Assembly: GCA_003427395.1 (NCBI GenBank)
Contig: BFEA01000754.1
Coordinates: 403,525 to 455,626, forward strand
DNA length: 52,102 nt
Origin: Chara braunii
Taxonomy: Eukaryota; Streptophyta; Charophyceae; Charales; Characeae
Reading direction: 5' to 3'
Under the pieces are notes generated by a model. It was given only the letters and a program-made list of their open reading frames with translations, ran no database searches and was not told the DNA's origin. Shown piece after piece: positions 10,548-20,144 of this stretch. A program made the position numbers and the translations under genes. Positions within the stretch are counted from its first letter, which is position 1. Each line of letters starts with the position of its first letter.

Positions 10548-11342
10548 TTCGGGCGGGGTTTGTCGGCCACGGATGAGAGGGGCAGCGTGCACGGGGACGG
10601 AAGGGCGGTCCTCGAGATTCAGCACGGGTACCGCGAAAGGGGACGAGTTTCGTGGGAGGGAAGAAGGGGAGAAAATGGAGGAACAGAAGGGAGCGCAAGA
10701 AGGGGAGGAAGAAGGGGAAGAAGAGGTGGAAGGGGAGGAAGCGGGATAAATAGAGCTAATTGATTTGTTTGAAGGAAGGGAGGGTGTCGGGTCTGGAGAA
10801 GACGAAGTGGAACACAGTGAGGACAATGCCGGATCTGGAGAGTCGTCTGACGAGTTCGGACAACTGTACGGAGAGCATCACGAGGATGATGTCGACGACG
10901 ATGCCACGACAATAGAGATGAAGACACAAGTGGTCAGCAGCCTTTCCGCAGAGCTTGAAGATTATGCGGTCCGGCCACTGACGTTTGTTGTCGACTTGCA
11001 ACACCGGTTCGACGGGGCTTCCGTCGCTATCAGCCCGTCTGAAAAAAGTCGACGTATAAGCATCGACGAAGTTATCGACGGTATCCTAGGCGACCACAAC
11101 GTGTCTGCCCGTCCGTCCGCAACTGCCAACGTCGCATCTTCCATGGCAGCTGCCCTCGCTTCGTCGCCGCCGAAGTCTCTGGTGCTGCCGGCCACCCTTG
11201 CTGCCGAAGGGGAAGGCGAGTTCGGTGGAGGACAACATGTGACGTCCCAAAAAAAATTGAGGTTCGGCAGGTCAAGCTCTCGACGTGCTCGCTTTGCCTG
11301 CGCTAAATTCACCATCGAAGGAGCGGAGAGAGAAACAAATTG

Positions 11343-12329
11343 GTAAGCCGTGAAGAACGCCTGCGCATCCGGATGTCGCCGGATTACAGTCCGCGCTATA
11401 CACACGACGACTGTCCACACTGTCTGTACATACGGGAAGTTCCGGCTGCCGCCATGCTACAGCCAGCAGCCCTTCGTACTCCAGCTCGTCGGCCTATATG
11501 TGACTCGGCCGGGTTGCTAGTCGAGGGCGGCGAAAACTTCGTCCAAGACCTTACACTCCATCCAACAAAGGATCTGCCCCGGCTGAGGAAGTGGCCAAGG
11601 TGCTAAGAAAGTGGCCAAGTAGATGGACTGACAGTTTTCCCTTCTCGGGAATAGTGCTGGTTTTAGTCCGTCGGGATCCGAACTTCCTGTGTCGATGCGT
11701 GACGTGGTCAGTCTCAGTGGGGATGGTGTGTTGAAAAGTCCGCCGCAGTCCGAACTTCGGGGATTGCTGGCCTTCGGCTTTTGTGAGTTGTGGTGGTTTT
11801 CCTTTGCGAAGTGCGGNGGTNATAAGCTCGAATGTTGCAGTCGTTTTGTTTTNCAGTCGCACAACCGCACCGGGGTGCACATGACCACGAGAGATCAGGG
11901 TCATGTGGTCGGAGAGGTCCTGCTTGACTGTAGGCCAAGGTGCTAAGAAAGTGGCCAAGTAGATGGACTGACAGTTTTCCCTTCTCGGGAATAGTGCTGG
12001 TTTTAGTCCGCTGGGATCCGAACTTCCTTTGTTGATGCGTGATGTGGTCAGTCTCAGTGGGGCTGGTGTATTGAAAAGTCCACCGCAGTCCGAACTTCGG
12101 GGATTGCTGGCCTCCGGCTTCTGTGAGTTGTGGTGGTTTTCCTTTGCGAAGTGCGGGGGTGATAAGCTCGGATGTTGCAGTCGTTTTGTTTTCCAGTCGC
12201 ACAACCGCACCTGGGTGTTAATGACCACGCGAGATCAGGGTCTTGTGGTCGGAGAGGTCCTGCTTGACTGTTGCGTCTGTACGAATGTATGGTTCTCATT
12301 TTCCGTTTCGTCTTTCTTCTGTTGTACAG
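11343..12329 (+). other. Predicted intron with internal duplication
   Basis: The donor GTAAGC is at 11343. The acceptor follows a strong pyrimidine tract ending 'ttcttctgttgtacag' at 12329. Most of the 987 nt is the 340-bp duplication described separately. Joining these two sites leaves the reading frame one base out of phase with the next exon. Either the donor differs or another indel lies nearby. Confidence 0.5.
11593..12272. repeat. 340-bp tandem duplication
   Basis: Copy 1 is 11593-11932 and copy 2 is 11933-12272. The offset is exactly 340 bp over the whole length ('tgctaagaaa' at 11601 and 11941). The copies differ at roughly one base in twenty, several of them single-base N calls in copy 1. 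Each copy carries two diverged versions of the dispersed near-palindrome (11664 and 11736; 12004 and 12076). Confidence 0.95.
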
Positions 12330-12529
12330 GGGTGGTGTCGTCTCGAACACGGAGGTCCTCCAAATATCCAGAGCACATATTGCAGAAAGTCCCCGGGTTG
12401 AGTACAAAACACAAAGATATGTTAAAGGCATCAGGGGTTGATGTCGAGATCGGAAAGAAGGAGTACACCGTTGCCATTGAGGAATGTCTTTCCCTTCTTG
12501 CCCCAGAGAAAGGGACATATCCACGATCT
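12330..12529 (+). CDS. Short exon upstream of the Ulp1 domain
   Basis: The frame after the acceptor at 12329 has good coding composition: SSKYPEHILQKVPGLSTKHK, DMLKASGVDVEIGKKEYTVA and IEECLSLLAPEKGTYPRS. It runs into a strong donor, TCT|GTGAGT, at 12530. The frame stays open beyond the donor, but its composition worsens. Splicing in phase 0 to an AG at 12702 would join it to the Ulp1 frame; that acceptor lacks a pyrimidine tract and is tentative. Its role is unknown, probably a linker between the long N-terminal frame and the protease. Confidence 0.5.
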
Positions 12530-12702
12530 GTGAGTAGAGGTCAGGCCATGTATGAGAAGTACTTAGCAACGCGTCATGCACCAGCGGACAATGCCCAGAG
12601 CTCCGTTTCTCACTACCCCACGTGTCCTTTGCTCGATGTTGTGCAGTGCGGGCAACAAGTGCAGCACGCGGGAAAAGTTTCGCGGCAACGATTGCGCCAT
12701 AG

Positions 12703-13410
12703 AGTCTGAGCTTGCGGGTTTTGGACGACATTGTACAAGGTTTGGTGCCGTCTAACACTCTTCTCTCTATACTGGGCGATGGTCAATTTCGGATTGCAGC
12801 AAAAGATCTCCTCAACTTCTTGCATGTCAACGGCAGGGTGAATGATGAGGTGGTCAATTTCTATATGGCGTTGTTGGAGTCGACCGCATGTGGGTCACGT
12901 GACATCTCTTCAGGCCTTCAAGTCTTCAACTTTAATTCGTTCTTCTTCAGTAAACTGCGACTTCAAGGATACAGTGGGGTACAGAGGTGGGCTAAAAACT
13001 TCGATTTGCTTCGTTACGATATTATCTTCGTTCCTGTCCATAAAGATGATGATCACTGGATCCTCGTTTCCGTCAACATAAGAGGTAATGTTCTCGAAAT
13101 TTTTGATTATTTTCCTCGCATTGTAGCTGATTCTAGTTTTTACCTTAGTGTTTTCGGGTTGATTGTGCAGTATTTTGAACGTCAGACATCACATAGGCCT
13201 TCGGGTAGGACTTGGAAGTCCATAGTGGGAAATGTTGTGGTGGATGGAGTTCCGAGACAAGTGGATGGAGCAAGTTGTGGTGTGTTCATGTTGATGTATG
13301 CGACGTTGTTGCAACGTGGAGATCGACCGCCTTTCCGGTTCTCTTGTAAAGATATTTTGCTTCTTAGACGACAATTAGCATCATGTATCTTAGAACATCA
13401 TTGTTTTTGA
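12703..13410 (+). CDS. Ulp1/SENP-type (C48) cysteine protease domain
   Basis: The C-terminal catalytic domain of a ubiquitin-like-protein protease, a family that removes SUMO or related modifiers or, in transposons, has an unknown host-interaction role. Counting from codon 12712, His115 lies in DDDHWILVSVNI, Asp132 in LEIFDYFP, Gln183 and Cys189 in RQVDGASCGVFMLMY. The six-residue Gln-to-Cys spacing and the Trp after the His are typical of C48. The upstream stretch RVNDEVVNFYMALLES is the usual substrate-groove helix. The domain is about 230 residues, normal for the family. It has no stops or frameshifts, unlike the broken frame upstream, and ends at TGA 13408-13410. The true 5' end depends on splicing. 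Ulp1 domains are often captured by plant Mutator-like and CACTA transposons, so this may belong to an element and not to a host SUMO protease. Confidence 0.85.
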   Translation, partial: SLSLRVLDDIVQGLVPSNTLLSILGDGQFRIAAKDLLNFLHVNGRVNDEVVNFYMALLESTACGSRDISSGLQVFNFNSFFFSKLRLQGYSGVQRWAKNFDLLRYDIIFVPVHKDDDHWILVSVNIRGNVLEIFDYFPRIVADSSFYLSVFGLIVQYFERQTSHRPSGRTWKSIVGNVVVDGVPRQVDGASCGVFMLMYATLLQRGDRPPFRFSCKDILLLRRQLASCILEHHCF

Positions 13411-13884
13411 TGGATTTGATTGACTTCGAAACTTTTTTTTAAGGTGTTCCATTCGTTGATCATTAAATTTCGTAAATCGAGACATTATTCAACTGTCCTT
13501 CTGCCTGAGGCATTGCTTTCTTTTATCATTCTGAGTTCGCGTTATCTATGGCAAGATCAATGCATGTCCCGCGTCATGTATGGGCTTTGTAATTTATGTT
13601 ACGTAATGTTCCGTGTTCCGAATTCTGTTCAAGTTGAAGTATTGTGTTCCATGTTTCGAATTCTGTTGAACTGGAAGTGTAAACATGATTGAGAAACTGG
13701 TTGGTGGATGAATGAGAAATCTCATCTTATGTGAAATTGGTCAGTGGATGCCCAAACCTTCTTTGCATGAACATTTAAAATGCGGATATTCATCGTGATG
13801 GAGCACAATTTAAAGTTATGTACTAGTACATAGAATATCGAAATTAAGTGGTAATTAAAATACACCTTGCCCATCACAACTGTA
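13411..13884. other. AT-rich 3' flank; no gene seen
   Basis: Composition drops sharply in GC after the Ulp1 stop. It may contain the 3' untranslated region. I see no clear polyadenylation signal cluster and no coding frame. Confidence 0.5.
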
Positions 13885-14740
13885 AACAAGTATGGATCTC
13901 AGTGCCCTCATGTCAGGCGAGATGATGAGCGTGCCTGTATGCGGAATTTATGCAAACACACCCATCGTCTCACCCGAGACGATTGTTTTGATGTTAAAGA
14001 GATTCGGACTTATGCAAGCACACCCGTCGTCTCACCTGAGACGATTGTTTGGATGTTGAAGAGATTCGAGGATAACGAGGTAAATGAAAATTTGATGTGT
14101 TAACCAACAACAGTTCAATCATGACACCTTGCTCATCACATACGTAAGCTTTGAGTTTAACAAGTATGGATCTCGGCACACTCCTGTTCCAATCTCCCAA
14201 GGTCACAAGTCTTCTAAAAACCAGTCCGGATCTCATCATACATCTAAACAACCGTCTTCAGCAAGACGATGAACCTGCATGTGTGCCTTTGGGATAACCG
14301 AAAGAATTATACTCTCCAATTCATTCTCATTACATTGCTAATTTTGTTTACAAAAGTTCAACAACTATGGATGTCAACAAACTTTTGCATTTGGGGTGAC
14401 TGGGCGGGCATGCCCATGTACAAACACTGCAGTCAAAAATGAATTCGTAAGAAAGAGGACAGTGTCACAATATAGTTACTGTATCTTTCATCACATTTAT
14501 GAAATTGAAGTTTGACAAGTAAGGATCACGGCACACTTCCGCACAGGGTTCCCTTTGGCGTGCCAATCGTTGTTCGTTTATGAAGTTTGACTAGTATGGA
14601 TCCCAACACACTTCCCAACAGGATCACCAACATATTTTTGAAGTTCAACAAGTAAGGATCCCAACACACTTCCACATTTGGGATTTCATTTATGACGTTT
14701 CACAAATATGGATCTCAGCACGCTTCTGCATGTGGTTAAC
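13885..14740. repeat. Dispersed AAGTATGGATC...ACACTTCC motif cluster
   Basis: A roughly 35-bp unit, approximately 'tgaagtttgacaagtatgg' then 'atcccagcacacttcc', occurs near 13888, 14160, 14515, 14590, 14648 and 14703. It lines up with the near-palindrome of the first 12 kb (AAGT..GGATC.CGGC..ACTTC), but TTCG and CGAA are replaced by TATG/TAAG and CACA, so the arms no longer pair well. Confidence 0.65.
13951..14070. repeat. 62-bp tandem duplication
   Basis: 'tgcaaacacacccatcgtct' at 13951 recurs as 'tgcaagcacacccgtcgtct' at 14013. Both are followed by 'cac.cgagacgattgttt' and 'gatgtt.aagagattcg'. Each unit holds a small hairpin, CGTCTC/GAGACG. Confidence 0.85.
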
Positions 14741-14946
14741 CCCTTGATGGGCAAGCCTACGTTGCTTAGGCTGCAGCCAAAACATAATTCGTTAGAAAAA
14801 GGACACAGTATAATGTCCTATTTTAACGAATAACGTGTTTCTTCCAAGCTGCAGCCGCAGCCCTTCCCCACCGTTCAACCACCAACAACTCCGCGCACAC
14901 CTTTGCTTCCCGAACTGAAGCCGTAATCACACAGTCCCAAACAAAC

Positions 14947-15243
14947 GTGCTCAACGTGGCACAGCAATCCGCAGCAGGCTCAACAACTATCGTGGGAGAA
15001 AGCGCAGTTGAAAACGAGCCGCGGAAGCCCAGCCGTGGATCAGCAAGCCTGGAGCAGCCTGTAGCAGTTGGATCCACACCACTTCGGACAATAAGACGAC
15101 AGCGTATTGGTCAGCAAGCGGGCTCCCAAGCACCGCTGCTTACCTTCAGCCACTTCACCCAATTAATATGGGTTGGGCGCCAGCCAACAGGTAAGTCCAT
15201 AACCTCGTGGCCAACTTTACTCCAGCTACTTAGCTCCGCTGGC
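14947..15243 (+). pseudogene. Open frame paralogous to 28092-28685
   Basis: Encodes VLNVAQQSAAGSTTIVGESA and then VENEPRKPSRGSASLEQP, the counterpart of the frame in the second repeat copy. Upstream the frame is closed here but open in copy 2. It may be the remains of a gag-like N-terminus; I recognise no domain. Confidence 0.3.
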
Positions 15244-16538
15244 TAAGCCGTACGCTGACCATAACACATGGGGCTCCTCCCTCTGCTCGCTCGTCGCTCC
15301 TCCGTATGATTAGTGCACAATGAGCCAACCAGCGGCTTACCTCCGATCTCTACCTCGTGTCCCGTGATCACATTAACTCGGTTACCACACAGGCCAGCAA
15401 GCCCCGCAGACGATGAGGTGAGTAGTGTGCTGGCCAATAGCCAGGTCCGCACACTTGCGGCTGGCCCCCCCTGTCGCCTCGGTCGCCCTGGTGAACGACT
15501 CACCAACCAATAGGTGAGTCTTTATCCCCAACAACTCTTCAACAATCAACCATCATTGGCACAATAGTCTCTGCAGCCGCAACGCCCAACCAATAGGCAA
15601 GCCCCCACTTCTCAATTGTCTCATGCTACCTCCACCGATAGGCTGAATAACCTCGAACGGGTCTTCCGCTCGTACCCAGCTTGCAAGTAGCGTAAGATAA
15701 GCACCCTGACTCCGTGGCTGGCTTCCCTGTTTGGCCGAACAAAATCGAATGACTCTACCACTGGGACTTGGCCAGGTATACCACAACTCGGCAACGTAGC
15801 TCGGCTATCCGTNNATCCCGCATCGCTAGCTCCCNAAGGTAAGTANTTCTCTTCCCCAACTGCAGGCAGCTCCCTCTTATCCCCCACTTTGCTGCCTCTG
15901 CCGACCGAGCAGACGNCTTGCTGTCCAAATGGTGATCCTTCAGCCCATAGTGGCCTTCGTGCTACCCTCACCGATAGCAAGGGACAAAATCCAATGAATC
16001 GGCCGCTAGATCGTGGCCGGGTGCATCCTCTAGGACAAGCAACATGTTGGTGAACGGGTAAATCTCTGAAGTCGCAGCTGCCTCCTCGCCTCATCGTAGT
16101 CTCATGTATGTATATCCCATCTCCCTATAACCCTCTCTGTATGCGCAGTGTGGCTAACCACACTCTACTTCCCTCGATAGGATTAACAAAACTGGAATGA
16201 ACCTTCCGCTAAAACATAGACGAATTCATTCCCCTCTTACCATCCCCTTTTCCCATGCAATGCCTTTTCTTTATGCCGCAGAATCAGTCGCTGCATCCCG
16301 GAATCCACCTGCACTACCGTGGCCGCTCTATCTAGAAACCCACAAACAGCTTCTCCCCTCGCTCGAATCCATCGAGGGTCGGGCGAGGTACAAGCTTCTT
16401 GTGCCCGTTATTTTCCTCCACCGCCATAGCTTCCCGCAGCCATTCTTTCTCATACCCTCCTATTCTACTTACTCTCTCCTGGATCTAACCTCACTGTCGA
16501 GGTCGCCCTAGCCCCAAATCTTTGTTTCGCATTTTTGA

Positions 16539-16566
16539 TTGCCCGATTCCATTAAGAATCGGGCAA
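16539..16566. repeat. Perfect 11-bp stem hairpin
   Basis: Arms TTGCCCGATTC (16539-16549) and GAATCGGGCAA (16556-16566) around CATTAA. In the second repeat copy (29979-30006) one stem pair is disrupted (TTGCACGATTC/GAATCAGGCAA). Confidence 0.9.
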
Positions 16567-16625
16567 GCTATGCACTCCGTTCGTCCACCATATCCGCCAC
16601 TTCACACAACCATTCCTTCACTAAC

Positions 16626-16956
16626 CTTCTTCCCTACCAACTTTCGTCTAAAACTAACACTACCATCCAACTCGCCCGGGGCCAAAACCCCGGTATCGCG
16701 TCCTCTCTCTCTCGATTCCACTCAGATACAAGAGTTATCTGCCTTCTTGACCGTACTCGACTCACCCTTCCTGCATCCCTTTTGCTGCACGTATCCGGCG
16801 CGAAACCGCGCAAGACACATTCCTTCCCGTTCTCATTCTCGCGCGGTTTTTCTCTTTGCTAACTCTAATCCTACCGACATATTACTAAAACTAACCAAAA
16901 ATCTATGGTCGCCCGCCTCTAAGACATCAGGCGCGACCCTCTATTCGCCCATTTCT
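16626..16956 (+). repeat. Segment inverted relative to the other repeat copy
   Basis: This stretch reads, with scattered changes, as the reverse complement of 30065-30393, whereas sequence on both sides is collinear. The breakpoints carry the short inverted words CTAAC (16621-16625) and GTTAG (16957-16961). Confidence 0.85.
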
Positions 16957-18557
16957 GTTAGGAAAATGAGTGCAATCACCTTTTTTCTCGTTCGCCAGAC
17001 TCCCTGACGTTGGCCTCGCCATGCCCGACTTTCTTTCCACCTACGCACACATCCGCCTCAGCTATCCTCCTTGGTTCAGCCCCCTTCCCCCCGACTACTC
17101 TCCTCTCACCCTCTTCGCGTGCTCCAATCCCCGGACGCACCCGGTGCAGCTTCGCATCCGGGTTCATCTAGCTCTCTTTCCTTCTGCTGCCCCACTTCTC
17201 GCTGCGCTATTCACTCCACCCGCTGCTGTTTGTGCTTCCCGACACGGTCTGCCTCTTCGCTACTTGAACACCGGTCCGCCAGCGCCTTAGTGTGGCGGCC
17301 TTCGTCGTTGCTCCGGCCAGCCCGAAGTGATCCTCGGGAAAAGCTAGTTATAGGACGGTTCGCCTGGTCTTTAGCCCCTATGCCTGAGACCAGCCTGCTT
17401 GGTTAATATTGCCCCCGCCACACTCTCCTCTGCGCCTCCCTTGTCATAGCAACCTGCCCCCTGCCTACTTCGTCCGGCCTCAACTCTCTTCAGTCCGACG
17501 ATGCCCCGTGGTGGTCCGCCTATCGGCCCGCTTAACTCCAGTGGAGCTCACCACCGCCTCTAACCCCCAAGAGATAACCCCCTCACAGACAGCCGGTCAC
17601 AGAGTCAGAGGCGCGGCCTGCTGCAAAGGCCCTGGTGGACCGAGCCCTGTGCGGCTCTCGGTGGTAGTAGCAAATATTCAAATGAGAACTTTGAGGACCG
17701 ACCAGGGGGGGGGGGGAGTCCCGCGGCATACTCACACCCAAACCTCACACAACAGACGGCGGAACCGGGCAATACGCCCGTCAGTTGGCGCTTGCCTCTA
17801 CCGTAAGCCAGGCCTCCACCAGCAGGCTCGAAGGTCAAACTAGTTGGCCCCGTCCTTCAAGACAGGCGGGAGAAAGGAAATTTCGTCAACATCCCGACCA
17901 CGCAGAACCCCAACCTCGGGTCTGGTTTTCAACAGCTCCACGATATACCGATTGAACCAGCCCCGTCGGTCTCACCGCAGGTCTTGGAATTGACAATTAA
18001 TACTTAGAAAAAAAAAGAAATAAAATAAACGGAACCCAAAAAAAAAACGAAAGGACCCGGGATCGTTGTGTCGCCTGCCCACGACGCCGCACCTCCGTGG
18101 CTTCGAAGGATCGCACCTTGCCGTCGGTACTCCACGCCCGCCAAACTCCCGCACCTACCGCACGGAGGCCTGGTGCGCTTTCTCTTCCCCGCCCACTCTA
18201 TTTACCCTATAGACGTTGTGTCGTAGTCAAAGACGATCTCCACGCACGCGCCCATGTCTCAGCCAAACGTACCAATAAAAGGAATGTTCCCTTTTAATCC
18301 TAGTTAAATCCAGAATAATAATAATAAATAAAACAAGGCGACAGACGTCCGGGTCGGCTTTATAATCAACAGGAAGGAAATGTAATCACACGCGCCTTAA
18401 AATCGCGCGCCCACACACCCTTTATTCTAGTCAACCATCAGTCGGGTAAACAACAGACACTGCCTCGACTCGCGCGGTATCCTCAAACTTTAAACTTATT
18501 TTTGTCACTTGCAAAAACCAGGGCGGATACCCTTGTATGGGTATTCGCGCCAACAGC

Positions 18558-19860
18558 TTATCGGACCATATTAAGCGACGTCCCCGTCGCTTCGCCAAAT
18601 CAGAAAGTTATAAATCCATCCACACCCCAAATGCTGCCGAAAAAAAACCAATCCGATTAGCCGACAGAGTCAGGTTTGAGGCCTCCAACAATCTGTGCCC
18701 ACACAACTATATGCTGCCAGGGTTTTAACGTGGGTTTCCATCGTCCTGACGCTAGGACGCCGGTGTATTACGCATCAATACTACAACATATTTTTTAAAG
18801 GCCTCCTCAAACCGTCCTCTCCCCTTCGTCCTAGACAAACGCCGGCTTCTCGTTGAGTGCCCCTGTTAGACTCTTCCTCGTGAGCAGGGTCATACCCTGG
18901 GACCCGGGCCTTAAATGAGACCTCGGAAGACACTCTTGCCTCCCTCTCGAAAATCCTTACAATCAAGCACATATATGTATATATGTTCTTAGATCCCATC
19001 TCAGCTCTTTCTGCATTGTAGTACAGAAACGCTAGGTCTCCATCCTGGCCCACCATAGTCTGGTTGATCGAACCAGATCTACGGCCTATCGCATTGTTAC
19101 CTTCGCGACAGCATCCTCCGTTGGTTATGCAATGATAGGTTTTCTCCTGATAAGCATTCAATCAGGACTACCCAAAGGTCTCGACTCGTATCCCCCGCCA
19201 TCCCATCGGAGTAATTTCCTGAGGCGTGCATAACCCCTTAAACTCTTACCCCGTTGGTAGACGTGGGTTCGCAGCCAGGTTGTGCTGGCTCGCAGCTATC
19301 CAATAGGGGTTGCGCCCTAGANGTGCTAACCTTTACCGTTTAGCTTGGTCTTCCTCAATATGCCTTAGGATTANNACAAGTGTCTAGANGGTGCNTCGCA
19401 AAACAGACCACAGACCCACTGCGGGACTACGTAGGGGTCTGTCTCACTTTTAAAGGTGTTTACCAGCTTCCTATGGGACAACATAGAAAACACGGCCCCT
19501 TCTCACGATTACAAACAGATTCACCGCCAGGCTCACACAAGGCCGTGGCCTACTGACTTGATCAGAGACAGCAGACCTCACATCCCACGACATCTTAATG
19601 CACTAACTTGCGACCTTCTAAGTTCCACTAATGATCCAAGCCGTAATTCTGGTTCCTCTGGTCAGACTTTATCAACTCAAACACTGCTTACCATGCCCTT
19701 AAATCTATCAACCACCTTTCACACGAAGGAGGTCTCTCTCAATAGGTCTCCCAGCCATCCCTCTCTTTCTAGGATGAGCTATCACGCGACCCTTTTTAAA
19801 ACACCTTTCTTTTGAAGATGAGTCTTCCAATAAACAACACTACCACCTTCCTTATTCTGA
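18558..19860. other. No gene seen
   Basis: Non-coding by composition. A 126-codon minus-strand frame (18781-19161) lacks recognisable motifs. There are scattered N bases at 19322-19395. Confidence 0.45.
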
Positions 19861-20010
19861 AGGGGTCTCAACCATAAAACAACTCACACTGAGAGGCCTA
19901 CTTATGGGTCATCTCCACAACTTCGATCACGAAACAACTCAGCCTGAGGGACTGCTTATGGGCCCCCTTCGCAACTCAACCATAAAACATCTGGCATAGT
20001 AAGTATTCGG
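19860..20010. repeat. About 56-bp degenerate tandem repeat with small stems
   Basis: Units share 'aaacaactca', '.tgag' and 'cttatgggtc' or 'cttatgggcc'. The paired words differ between units (CTCA/TGAG, then CTCAG/CTGAG), as in the stem-loop array at 26.8 kb. Confidence 0.6.
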
Positions 20011-20079
20011 GTCTCAGAGTCCCGCAAAATCCCTTAGGATCCTCACACTTCTGACACACAACAAACTGCACTGCCTCTC

Positions 20080-20144
20080 CTTATACTCGGCCCTATCCTG
20101 CCTATAGACAGGCCGCACGAGTATACCGAAGAGGAGACAGTTCA
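20080..20144. repeat. Imperfect long hairpin
   Basis: ATACTCG near 20095 pairs with CGAGTAT near 20129. The stem extends through CTCTCCT/AGGAGA-type matches on the outside, with GCCT/AGGC inside. Confidence 0.6.

Larger units (their letters stand above)
5725..11342 (+). pseudogene. Very long interrupted reading frame, repeat-family protein
   Basis: One coding signal of about 1,870 codons can be followed from the ATG at 5725 to a splice donor (TG|GTAAGC at 11343). It is broken by stops at 6328 (TGA), 7956 (TAG), 8169 (TGA), 8217 (TGA), 9095 (TAG), 10363 (TGA) and 10747 (TAA). Three one-base losses shift the frame: in AAAA at 7432-7435, GGGG at 8267-8270 and the G8 run at 10034-10041. On both sides of every break the protein composition carries on smoothly. 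From memory only, the central part matches a large repetitive protein family in Chara braunii. The gene-plus-Ulp1 layout suggests a transposon-borne or amplified gene. The individual parts are described separately. Homopolymer frameshifts could be assembly errors; the stops are harder to explain that way. Confidence 0.7.
10037..11342 (+). pseudogene. Segment E: low-complexity C-terminal exon part
   Basis: One base back from segment D after a G8 run, giving GSGGDGGGDAGGGKGIPPMG and then GSAEVAGFAVDRTPLTGTRP. Stops at 10363 (TGA) and 10747 (TAA, explained by CAA) interrupt it. It is Glu-rich around 10680-10746 and acidic at 10790-10915. It ends in a basic tail (KKLRFGRSSSRRARFAC) just before the donor TG|GTAAGC at 11343. 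Two copies of the dispersed near-palindrome lie in frame here and encode KPKSTGIRTTS and TTKSAEIRTSS, so the repeat has entered coding sequence. Function is unknown; the composition suggests a disordered, nuclear-type region. Confidence 0.5.
14841..18557. mobile_element. Large dispersed repeat, copy 1 (3.7 kb)
   Basis: Matches 28281-32350 in direct orientation with an offset near 13,440 bp and about 94% identity by eye. Shared landmarks include 'cttccaagctgc' at the start, 'aacaaaactggaatgaacc', a poly-G run near 17706, and an end at 'attcgcgccaacagc'. It is C-rich on this strand and not protein-coding as a whole. It could be a long terminal repeat or a non-autonomous element. I could not find clean TG...CA ends or a target-site duplication. 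A 13-bp sequence 23-30 nt before the end forms a hairpin. Confidence 0.75.

Noticed and set aside
10042-10698. 218-codon minus-strand frame
   Set aside because: Opposite the plus-strand frame and rich in Pro, Arg and Ser, as expected of an antisense shadow.
18500-18557. Helitron 3' end because of the terminal hairpin
   Set aside because: No CTRR end follows the hairpin and no rolling-circle replicase is present.
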